A stretch of DNA of 64,000 bases, taken from Lucifuga dentata (Eukaryota; Chordata; Actinopteri; Ophidiiformes; Bythitidae). Of the stretch, positions 40,186 to 52,700 are shown piece after piece. The stretch is taken from positions 45,461 to 109,460 of the forward strand of contig VXCM01001277.1 of assembly GCA_014773175.1 (NCBI GenBank), read 5' to 3'. Every line of letters starts with the position of its first letter. The stretch's first letter is position 1. A program made the translations under genes and the position numbers. The notes below the pieces were generated by a model. The model saw only the letters and a list, made by a program, of their open reading frames with translations. It made no database searches and was not told the origin of the DNA.

Positions 40186-43100
40186 GAGAATGACTGATTC
40201 GGTNTGGAGTGCGATGAGAGAGAGAGAGAGAGAGAGAGAGATAAGAGAATGACTGATTCGGTGCATGTATGTGTGTGTGTGTGTGTGCGTGAGAGAGAGA
40301 CAGAGAGAGAGAGAGAAGCTTGTGCAGAGTTGAAGGCATGATCCCAGGATGGAGAAAGAGAGAAAGGGGATAAGTAAGAGGAATGAGAGCAGGAAAGAGA
40401 AAAGAGGGGATTGATAGAAAAAAGGAGAAGAAAGAAGAGAGAGGTGAGAATGGACAGTTGTGTAAGAGCGAGAGATAGGAAAACAAGAAAGAGAGAAAGG
40501 GGGTGGTTATCAAATGGAGAGGAAAGGAGAAACAGACAAAAGAAAAGAGATAAGAAACATGAGGGTCTCTTCATCCAGACAATTTGCAGGAATCCACATA
40601 CGGCTCAACAGGCCTCCTTTCCTCCTTATCTCTCCTCTCTTTTATCTTTCTGACAAGGTCCGCAGCAGAAATGGGTCTGGGGATTTTTTTTTCTTTCTTT
40701 TCCCTCGCCAACCTTGAGCAATTTATTCTAGACGAAAGTGGAAGTATATAGAACGCCGGACTCAATCTAACAAGTCAACTGCAGACGCTCTGACCACTGC
40801 TTCAGCAATTACCTGTACAACACACACCCGGTATCCGATCCCGCTAATTGGCGCCGACACTTTATATGATACTTATGCAGTAGAGGCCTGAGAAAAAATG
40901 AGCAAAGGGAAAAAACATTACGCAATGTTCATTCACAGAGAGGAGGGAGCTTATATTCAGCGTATAGATATAACTGGTCAATTCTATATATATATACTGT
41001 GTATATATATATATATATAGATATAGATATGGGCATGGGAAATAGCTGATTCCAACAATCATGTAGCTTTTTCTCCTTATCAATATGTATATTGCAATGA
41101 CATCGCTCATGTATGCAAAGACATGAAATAGTTATATGACACTGCGATGTCGAGTAACGGTGCTTGTTCCTGAAAAGGGTAAAACACTGGAAGTTTCACC
41201 ATTTTTTTCCCCATTAATTCTGATGCTGACCAGTTTGTCAAACAAAGCTTTCAGATATGATTTTATATCTCATTTTGTCAGTTTTTATATATAATTTACT
41301 TATTAACAAGACAGACAACATTATGAGTCCACTTAAAGGAGCATACCAGTGGTTTTGTATGTTTGAGTCCAATATGTACAAAACCATTCCCCAAAACGTA
41401 GTACTGGAGCGGTATGTTTTAGAATTGTTTTTCCAACCTTCCAGACTGTCATTGGTTTCAGTTCATTCCAGTATGCTGTTAAAAAAAACAAAACAAAAAC
41501 AAAAAAAAATCAACTTGCAGAGACTTAAAACCTGTTTGAGATAAGCAATCCAAAATAGCAAATACGATGTCTGTGACATTTTTTTGTCGGCGTAACCTTA
41601 TTTAACCAGTCCAACATAGAGCAGCACGGAAGAAAATGTATGTCTCCACCAGGGAATATAGTCCCGGGAGAAGTTAAAGATAATTGTGCCTTCTACATTC
41701 AGACACGAGTTAGCAGGCGAAACACTGAATTTCAAGGCGTTTCATCACAACATTTGATTTTGAAAGATTGGAAGATTTGTCAAAATGACAGGAAAACTAA
41801 AGAACGGTTTTATGTTTCACAAAATGGTTGTCACTAACGTACTGTATAGTATTTATTGGACTCAAACATGCAAAATCACCAGCTTGGCCTTTTAAAAAAA
41901 ACACAAGATTACATTTCCTTGCACAAGTTGGACACACACACACTAAAATTCCTTGTGGAGGTCTGGTACAGTCTACGGATAGTTCCGATTTTTAAAAGGG
42001 AACCAGAGGAGATGCTCCACTTATTGGGGGTTCATATGGCTCAGCCTCAGTTGGAAAACATAAGTCAGGCAGCTGGAGAGAAAGCCTTAGCCTACGATTG
42101 AAACAATGTGGATTTTTCCTCGGCTGGGAAACAGCACACCAGTTCTTACCCACCCGTGTGTTTTGCAGACCTGAGAAGGCCGGGCGCCATAGGAGGCTGC
42201 TATGGTAATAAGAGATGCTGAGGCCCTACAAGCCATCCAGACCATTGATGATCTAAGCGAGAGACACGTTAGCATCCTCAGCGGCAAGTCAAGCACATAT
42301 TTGACATATGTGATACAATTCTTTCTCTGGAACTGTGTTTTTCACGTCTCAGCCACAGGGTGAAGAGAGTCCAGCTCAGTGACCTCGGCGCTGGATCTGA
42401 TCTTTGCTGTTTATGTAGTCCCTTCGGCTCCATCGAGCTGTAAGCTCCGGCGCACGCTGGGGCCGTTTGCAACCGAATGTGAAAGAGCTGGGATGAGGGT
42501 CATGACCTCTGATTCTGAGGACATGTTCTCTACTGAAAAAAAAATGGATTTCTCCCTCTGGGTTTGGAAACAAGATGCTGTTATGAGTAAAACAGTAAAC
42601 GGGGTCCTGTTGACAAGCTGGGTCAAGGAGCAGTGTGAGATTGATAGGCAGATTGTTGCAGCATCCACAGTCAGGCTGTGTAAAAGTCTGAGCCTGAAAG
42701 CAAAGATTTGAATTTAAGACTGAAACTGCAGAAATAAAATGACCTTCCTCTGCATGAACTGAAGGGAGAGATTAAGGTTGTTGTCTGGGGAATCTGATTA
42801 TGGAGCCTCCTGCATGTCTCTCTTTGGAGATATTTCAGACACGGGAGGAAACCCGTTGGCAATTCCAGAGACGTTGGAGGGATTATAAAACACATCCAGC
42901 CTGAAAACACCTCAGGGTCCCCAAGGAGAACCTGGAGAATGCTGTTTAAAAGAAGACTATCCGGTCTTCTTTGCTTGGCCTTCTACCACACCGATCTGAA
43001 CTGGAAAAGCAGCAGATGAATGAACATGCAAGCTTTGGAAAGATGTGCACGCACACACACGCGCACACACACACACACACACACACACATGAATGACTGC

Positions 43101-43664
43101 TGAGTAAACGGTGATCTCACTCCTAACAGTGACTTTCTCTGTTCCTCTCTGGTCAGAGGTTCATTGTTACTGGTCATCTGCTGACCTTTGTGGACTTTGA
43201 TCGGACCCACAATAGACCAGATACTTCCTGGTACCGAGGGACCAAGGAGAGCTGGAGCCACCATGCTCGATATCCCATGAGGTGTGTGTGTGTGTGTGTG
43301 TGTGTGTGCTAGAGTGTCTCTCGGACAATAGATTCTTCACTGCAATAAGCTAAGAGGGAAGTTTATCCGTATTCTTTGAAGTGATTAGTATTTGTCAGTC
43401 GTGTCGGTTTAGATGTACAAATGTGTGTGTGTGTGTGTGTGTATGTGCGTGAGAGAGAGAGAGAGAGAGAGAGNGTGTGTGTGTGTGTGTGTGTATGTGC
43501 GTGAGAGAGAGAGAGAGAGAGAGTAAGCTAACATTTAACACAATACAGTGGGTGCATCTTTTAACATGGGTGCATATTGTAACTTTGATGTTTTGCTAGA
43601 ATAAAAACTTCGTAGCTGATTATTTTTATGCCAAATGACGATCAAGCAGAGGAAAAATGGCAGG

Positions 43665-43701
<37 letters not shown>

Positions 43702-46700
43702 ACATCTGGCCCAGCTGGCTATCTTCTAAAAGTGGCCTCCTCTTCTTCTCATCCCCCTTTCCACACACATATTCGTATTCTTCTTTCATCTTCTTCCTCA
43801 CTTCTGATCCGCGCTAAAAGTTCAAACTTGTTTCGTCTCTTTCCATCTTGCTGCCATTCTGTTTCATCTCTCCGAGTCTTTTTTTTTTTTTTTTTTGAAG
43901 GCAAATAATTCTTTTTTAATAAAGTGGCTTCCTGGTTGCTGCTTTACGCACTCCTCATCCTCTCTCGCTGCTCAATTTCAATTAATCCATTTCAGCGGCA
44001 TGGGATTAACTGCCGAGCTGTAAAATGACACAACGGTGCCAGATAAGAACTGAAATCCTCAACGGGCGGGTAGGATGGCATATTTAAAATTAAGGGATCA
44101 AGTGTGGTTTGGCTTTTATCTACAAGCCAAACCACAAAATTGGCTTCCTTTCTCATAAAACATCACATAATCTTTGATTGTTTGGTTGATTCTATCACAA
44201 TCAACCGTGTAACTGAGGATGCATCAATTTTTTTAAATTCCATTATTTTTTCATCCACATCTGTCCCATCAATGCGAATTTGTCAAAGAATCAGAGCACC
44301 AATTTAGTGTTTCAGAAACGGAACTGTGCTAAACAATATCAATGTTATTCCCTTTTTAAATTTAAGTGGCACGATAAATACTCCATATGGCTAAAACTGA
44401 CATCAGGCAACATGGATCCTGTTGACTCCAAGGCTGGGAAAGCCTGATCCAGATCGTGTAATCGGTTTTGGAAAGCATAAAAATGCATGCGGGACAGAAT
44501 CCAGGAGAACAGACCTGCTATCAGCTCCCGTCAACCTCCATCCCACTGTGAGATCTTTTCAAACTTTCATCAGGCATGGAGGGAGATCGCTGCCTTGCTT
44601 TGTCTGCCTGACCCAAACCGACATCCCTTCACAGCCCCTCCAGAGACCACGAGGAAAGGTCAAGTTCACATTGCTGGAATTCCAGCAGAAACAGCTATTT
44701 AGGAAATCTTCCTGGAATGTGTTTAGAATGAACATCAGGTGAGTGTGTGGACAGCGGTTCGCTCAAAGTCACTTTGAAAGAACACACACTGAATGCTGCA
44801 GGGATTGTACCTGTGCCCATTCTAAAAACAAAGCTGTCCCACAGCCTCCGATGAGGACGTCCAAGAAGTTGACTCAGAAACCAGACATCCAAACTTTATG
44901 CAATCACCAGGACAGAGATAATGTTACATGTACAGATGTAAGAATATCTATTGTGCTTCCTCATTTGAGTTTAAATGCATGTCATTTAGAATCAGAGGTT
45001 CTCTTTAGGGCTGGACATATAAACAATATAAAATCGCATCACGATATAAAAATTTCTTCAATATAAAAATGAGGACATTAATATAAAGTTGATATAAAAA
45101 ACAGTGTATACAGTAAGTTAATGATGGCTCAAACAACCAATAGCTTGTCAGAACTGGAACAAACTAGCCAATCTGGTGGCAGTGTCATAATAAAGCCCGC
45201 CCACTTCCTCAAAGCAGCATCTAACTATAAAGACAGAATCTTTGTCTGTCTGTGGCATCAATATCTCTAGAACTCAGCACTGTATGAAGTTGATATTTGG
45301 CAGGTTTATTGCTCAGGACCCAAGGATGTGCAGTGTCAGTGTAAAGTTGTTTGGATGAGCGGTTCTTGAATAGAGCTGTGCTGGTAAAAAGTAGTCTGCG
45401 CAGCAGGATACACTCCAAGTGCGGCAGTGCCACGGTCTCAACCCGACCCTATACAGCAAACAAAACTAGCTCACAAGGACCGGGCGCAGCAGCACATGCT
45501 CCACTCCACGGCCACTAATGGCAGGCTGCGGCGCACACCATAAAGTCTAGCCCAGTCCAAACAAGCACGTTTTCAATGGGCGCACAACAGCTCAGCAGCC
45601 GTTACTGTCCCAAGAAAGTGGACATTGTGGATAAGCAAGATACAAAATGTCAGCGGTGTGGCGTCATTTTGGTTATTTAAAGTCTGACACTAAACAGAGC
45701 GGCCATGTTAACTGTAAAATTAGCCAGAAACTAGTGCTGACGAAGCACGGCTGTACAACAAACTTATTTTACCATTTGAAGTGCTGCCATCTTATGGGGT
45801 CACAAAGCAGCGACTTCAAATTCGTCCCCCGGGACAGAGACACTCCACACCAACAAACTACCATCGCACCATACAACCAAAAATCAAAAAGACACAAAGA
45901 CATCACGTGCTGTGGCTTTTTTTTTTATTGGAAAAGATATGATGCCAATATGGACTGTTGAAAAAGAGGGATTTAGGACGCTGATTAAAGTTATTGATCT
46001 GAGATATCAGCGCCCTGGTCCAAACATTTCTCTCACACTGCTTTCCCGCAGTTGTAGTGCAGACAGGAAGTGGAAAACCTGCTAAAAATTGTTCACTACT
46101 TTGCCACCACCTCTGAGATGTGGTCAAGTCACACATCCGAACCATATATTTTATAGATGATAACTGGGCTCTTCAGAATAAATACCTACAAACTGTTTAC
46201 TTTTCTGAAGACCACAAATGCAGCAGAATCTTTGCCATTATTTATACTGATAAAGAGCAATACAAAAAAAAAATATTGTGATATAAAAAAAATGTTCATA
46301 TCGTCTAGCCCTAGTTCTCATCCATGTTTAATGATCTGATTTGCCTTTTGGATGAATGCATTTCAATTTTCCAAAGACTTCACCACAGATTCCTCCTTTT
46401 TTTAAATTTTCAAATTGCAGACTTTTTTTTTTTTTTTTTTANTTTTTTTTTTTTTTTTTTAAATCGCCACCTTTTTTGGCTTGATTTGCAAATTTTGTTC
46501 AAGTGTTGCAGCCTGACAAGACCTGATAATAGCTTTCTGTCAAATAATCAGCCTTTTCAGACCTCAAAACCACCAAATGCATCCCCATAACTTCTCAAAA
46601 CATTCCACACCGATGCTAAAATCTTTACTGTTCCCATGGGAAATGCTCCCCTCTCTCCTGTGAGGTCAGAGGTCAACGATACTATAGAGTAACACCTGAG

Positions 46701-49700
46701 TGCTGGTAAGGATTCAATGTGTTACTCCAAGGGTGGATCCTCACCCTTGAATTTTGGTCATCCTTGAAGACGCTCTGTCTAGCTGGGACTGGATTATTAA
46801 ATACCGTTAGAGAAACAACAAGGGGGAGTCGCCTGAGCTGTATTTAAAATCTGCACATGTACCGAGTAACACAGATGTGAAGGTAGACACGGAAGGCTCC
46901 GGGACGTGCGCGACCCCAATCTGTTAAAGATTAGCGTGCCACAGCATCAGCAGCTTGCCTGCCATGTACATCGTAATCTCCTTCTCGTGTCTGTCTGTTC
47001 CCGTGTTGGAGACGACAGAACGGGTTTGCCTGAAAAGAGTACCCTGTACACCGCTCCTTTCCTCCTTCCTTTCCTGGTGCCGCTTCCAAATCTTCCCGAT
47101 AGGAGGAGAGATGTGACGAATTGTAAGAGACCGGGGGAGAGAGGAGAGACAGAGAGGAAAAGATGGAAAGGAGGGAGGAAGAAAGGAAGGAGGGAAGAGG
47201 AACGCTGGGAAGAACATCTGGAGGAGGGGAGGAGAGAGGATTAAGGAGATGAAAAAAAAGGAAGAGAGTAGAGAGATGGAGAGTGTCACCAGTAGTTAGT
47301 CTATTAATAGATTTGCTCTCCTTCTATAGATTTAATTCCCCCTTTGAGGTCTTAAAGAACTGATTCTCGCTCTCTTTTATGTCCCCGGCTCTCAGTAGCA
47401 CACAGAGAGAAAGAAAGAGAAAGAGAATGAAAGTGACGGATACACACAATCCAGCTGGAGTTTTCATGGGGGATTCTGGAAATCTTGTCAAGTGAATAAG
47501 ACGCTTCTGTCTGGATGTTTCTCAGAGTGAGTGTGAGTCTTGGGGGAAAGATCTACCTGTCTCTGTCAGAGAAAGAGTGACATGTACAGAGAGAGTGAGA
47601 CAGACACACACACAGAGACAGACAGGTAGAGTCCAGGAAGAAAAACAAGCTGAACCCAAAGGCTGTTGAGAGAAGGTGGCTAAAAATAAGCCGACATCAG
47701 AACGAGACGAGAACAGAAGCACTGAATGTTCCCAAACACGTGCACATGCGTGCATGTGTACGGGCAAACAAAGCTGGTCTCAAACTACAAGCTATCGACA
47801 AAGCTAAATGTCATAAAATTAGCGCATGCTGCTATTCCCTGCACACGAGGGGGGCGATGAGGGTTCCCCCCCGTGTCAGGTTCTCAGCATGTAAATACTC
47901 CAGTAAATTTTCTCTGGATGAAGAAAAAAAACACAACTCTCTAATTCCGAGTGCCGAGTCGCCGAAAAATGCATTTCCAGCTCTCAAGCAGAAGATAATG
48001 AAGGAAACGGTCCTGCAGTCCCGCTATCTTGTTAGCCTGCTTGTGGTAAAATAGCAAATTGCTTGCTTTGCTATTTGCTTTGCTTACGGTGGTTCGCCCC
48101 ATTATCCCCGAATATGTGGGAATAAGCAGAGATAAATGGTTGGTGCGTGATGTTTCCTCTCTACCAATGGAAAGAAAAGGAGAGAATTAATAATTTTCCA
48201 GAGCGCTGACAAAACGTTTGTATCTACAATGTCAGCTAAGAAAAATGACCGTTTTTTTAAGGCATGACGACATGGCATTTCTTGATAATCCCTCCATAGA
48301 TGGCGGTGATATGAACCCACGACTAAATTTGGAGGTAGTTGAGCTTTTAGACACAATTCCTGGTGATGCAGCTACAGCAGCGCCGGAACGATCCTATCAA
48401 ATAAGAAGCAGCAAGTTAACATGAAGGCGTTTGCTTGTGAGGGATTTATAACTCAGACGTGACTGCTGACCTCAGTGGTTGAGCGGATTCGTCTTTTTTT
48501 TTTGCTGTGTTTGCTGTGACTGCAGAATGGTGTGTCACTGTGACAACAAGTGGCGCGGAGATCATTTATCTAGACTTATTAGATATAGAAGTGCCTTTTA
48601 GTGCTCTGAGAACACCATCATCTCTTCAATTTATCAATAATGTAAGGAAAATCCAACTCATAGAGATCATTTTGTAGTATCTATAATACTCTTGTGGTAT
48701 GGGAGGACTTTAGAAAATACCTGAATCTTCCAGAAAGCTTGACCCCGCAGTCCCCCATTGCTTTGAACCCTGAGCTCCCCATATGTCTCAAGGACACTGG
48801 TTTTCTGGCTTGGATGGGGAAGGCTATCTTAAATATTAGTAACATATTTTCATACGGTATCTTTAAGACTTTTGAGGCACTCAAAAGTGAATTTGATTTA
48901 CTAATGCAGATTTTTATAACATTGTCCAATTACGGCATTTTATTAAGGGCCGCAATGAGGCAAGGAAAAAATACGCTCAGAGCTCTCTTTGATTAAAAAG
49001 CAGATGCTATGCCCAGAGCTCTGAAAGGAAAGATGTCAAATTTGTATGCACTGTTGTCATCTATGACCTCTTCACCTTATGACACTTTAAGGAAGGTTTA
49101 GGAGAGAGACTTGGGCCAGACTAAAGGACCATATCATCCATTTTGCATGTTTGAGCCTAATATATTAAATTTTTATACACAAAAATTTACTGATAATCAT
49201 TTCCCAAAGTGTAATACGGAAATGGTGAATTAAAAATGTTTTTCCTACCTTCCAGACCGCCACTGGTTTCAGTTCATTCTGGTATGCTATTAAAATCAAG
49301 TTGTTGATACTTGAAATGTTCTTGGGATAGGTAATCCATCATCATGAACAAGACGTGTATTCAGGTTTTTTCAAAGTTTCATAATTTTAGCGTTTAAGCA
49401 CAATAAAAAGCACAGAGTGAATGTATGCCTCCACCGGGGAATATAGTCCCAAAAGAAGACCTGTGTTTATGGAAAAATTTAAAGGACCGTGACTTCATAA
49501 GGCTGCGTAACTATTAGCAGGAGAAACATGGATTTTTAAGGTGGGTGTATCACTTGAATATTTGATTTTGAAAGATTAAGAGATTTNTTTGATTATGAAA
49601 GATTAAGAGATTTTGCAAAATATCAGGAAAGCTGAAATACAGTTTTATCCTTTGGGAAATGACTGTCAGTAATGTAACGTATGAAAATTGAATATATTAG

Positions 49701-52700
49701 GCTCAGACATGCAAAATGGGTGTTATGGTCCTTTAATAATATGTATCCTAATACCTCCCCACTTTGCTTTAAGTGAAAATCAGAAATACGGTAGGTACAT
49801 TAATTCATATATTTTGAGAATGTCTAAAAATATGTGTTTGTTGGTCTGATGTGGATGAATCAGTTCAGAAGATAATTAGTAAGAAATTTAAATTGTCACC
49901 TCTTATATACCTGTTGAACTGTAAACCTGAGTTAGTCGTTAGCCCTGACATTGACTGCTTGTTGAATTTTCTTATTTATTTGGCTAAAAAATGTATTCTT
50001 ATTTCATGGTCATATCCACAGGTACCATCTGTTAAAATGTGGTTAAATCAGGCAGCTAACTTACTGCCACTGGAGAAGCTAACTTACGATCTCCAAAATA
50101 AATCTGGGAGATTCAGGCAGTCTGGGCACCTTGTGGAAATGTCATGAAATGACTGGGCCCTATACATGTGTACAGCATCTATGTATGGGTCATATATAAT
50201 TTATTGACCTGTGATACTTATGATGACCCTCAGTGTGTATATAATTTATTGAGCTGTGTGTGACATTTATGATGATCCTTTTTTTTTGTGACCTCATTGC
50301 TCCTGATCTGCCCATATAAGGATCTTTAACAGTTTTTGTATGATTAAAAAATTAACTAAATAAAAATTAGAAAAAAAAAAAAAAANAAAAAAAAAAAAAA
50401 AAGAAGTGCTTTTAAGGGAAAAAAAAAGGGGACTCAGCTCTTACACATCAAATTCAGCTTATACTGATCTTGACAGCATTATTCAGCATGTGAAAACGAT
50501 GTGTAAAGCCTTTTTCGAAAGAAATGTTCCAGATGTGAAACCTCTATGACATCACAGGGGTTACTTCCTGTTAGTGCTACACAACCAATTTGAAAATTAA
50601 AAGCATCCTAGAGACATTTTTAGTGAAGCTGACACACTCAAAGGTATTAATCTTGTCGTTTTCAGCATTACATGAAGTAACTCTTGTGATGTCATAGAGG
50701 TCAGTTTACTTTGCACAGAACCCTCGACAGCCACAAAAGCCTTTCTTCAGATGTTTTCACCTGCTGAATAATGCTCAATAAACTGAATTTGATGTGTAAA
50801 ATCGCTGCTTTTTATGGATGTGTGTGCAAAAGAAAAATTAGCATGAAACGTATTGATTGCTGACAAATTGGATGCTAATGAAATGCAGCTATGTAACGCT
50901 TTTTTTATATAGATGATGTCTGAATTATGTATTATAATGCCTTTGTGAACTGTCCATGGATATTAATACATGTAATCATTACTGGCTGTGTAGCATATTT
51001 GTGAGGGATTTTTATACACACTCAGAGACTGACGCACTCTCAACCACAGATTCTACCTCTTCCCACACACACACAATCTGGCACAGTCTGACACACTCAC
51101 ACTTCACACACTTTCCCATGGGGTCCACTTGAAACAGACGTCTTCAGACAGCCGGCAGTAAGCCTTTTTTTCCCCCCTCCCTGCTAGTCTAAACTCAGCC
51201 TATCTCTCCTTTACAGGCAGGGAGGGGCTTTCCTGCTCTGTCTCACCTACAATCGCTTAAGACGCAGGCCTCCCCACCCCGTCACCAACTCGCTACACCC
51301 ACCAGCAGGTCTATCAGGCCTGGAATCAAAGCCACGGAAATAGCAGGAAATCAGCTTGACGGTTTGGATCCTTAAACATGCCAAAAGCAGTCTGAACCAC
51401 TTTCAAAGCCTGATTACCTTCATCGGTCGGCTTGTGCGTCACAAGAGAGCAGGAAGTAGAAAACAATACAAAGGGAAAGACAGAACGTGAAAGAAAACTG
51501 TGCTACTTTGACAATTTGATTTGTCTATGAGGAAGTTAAATATGTCAAGCGTTAAATCTGCAGACTTCGGTGCGTACTCCTGCGCGTTATTGAGGGAAAT
51601 GTTTGTGAAGCAAACCAGGAATAATCCCTGAAGTGACTCTTGCACAATCCACACACACACGCCGCTGCAATGCACTGAACACACACCGAACCCGTGCACA
51701 CTAAAGAGATCTGCCAAGGTGACCCAAAAGCTCAGGTCTGAAGAGGAATTGCAAAGTCTGAATTGGCACCAACTTGCAGTCTGTAACCCAGAGACACAAA
51801 AACACACAAACACCACATCAATTTGTCACAAAAGTGTAACCTAGTTTTAAGGTTTGGCTAAAAATGGCCCAACACAACATGATGTCAAAGGGCCAGCGGT
51901 GTAGTCAGCTGTAAAAAAAAAAAAAAAAAAAAAAGCAGCAGCAAGCAGCCAAACAAAGCAGTTGACCCAGAGACTGTGGTTAAGACGCGTGTTTAAAAAC
52001 GGCGAGGAGGTCGGTGTAAAATGACCATACCGGCATGGGACAACACCGGCCAAACGGCCACTTTGACTTTGGCTGCAAAGTTTGTCCACCTGCCAAAGTG
52101 GCAGGTAATGAGCTTCTTCTGGAGGCGCAGCTGTGGTGTGAAAAACAGACTGAATGGTGTGTGAAACAGAAACGGCGGCTGATGAATGTGGTCTAAAACA
52201 GATTCCTTCTGTCCTTCGCCGTTTGCAGCGTTTAAATCAACAAAGTCTGTCAGGATGGATAAGAGGAAGGTTCAGCTAATAGTTTGAGCGATGCGATGAA
52301 GACGGCAACAAGGAGAGGTCAAAATGTCAAAGAAATTCTTCATGTTTCCTGGCAGCAAACTGTGGATGCAGCCCTTTAGAGGTACAATTAAAATGTACTG
52401 TTCTGATTCTTTAAGTGAAAATGCACTTTTTCACCTTTCTTCCTCTTCAAGGACAGCGAGATACATTTTAAAAAAGGCTTTTCTAAAGGATCAGACTGGT
52501 GTTTTTGCATGTTTGAGCTCATACAACTTGCATACACTTTAGTTACTGATAACCATTTTCTATAACGTACTACTGGAGTGGTAAATATTAGAATTGTTTT
52601 TCCTACCTTCCAGACAGACATTTGTTTCAGTTCATTCCAGGACGCCATTCAAATCAACTTGTAGAGACTTGAAACGTGCTTGAGATACGTAATTCAACAC

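Noticed and set aside
42379..42711. A 110-residue plus-strand open frame in intron 1
   Set aside because: No recognisable domain, an equally long frame on the opposite strand, and no splice or repeat support.
47740..48054. A 104-residue plus-strand frame in intron 1
   Set aside because: No family resemblance and no splice-consistent partner exon.
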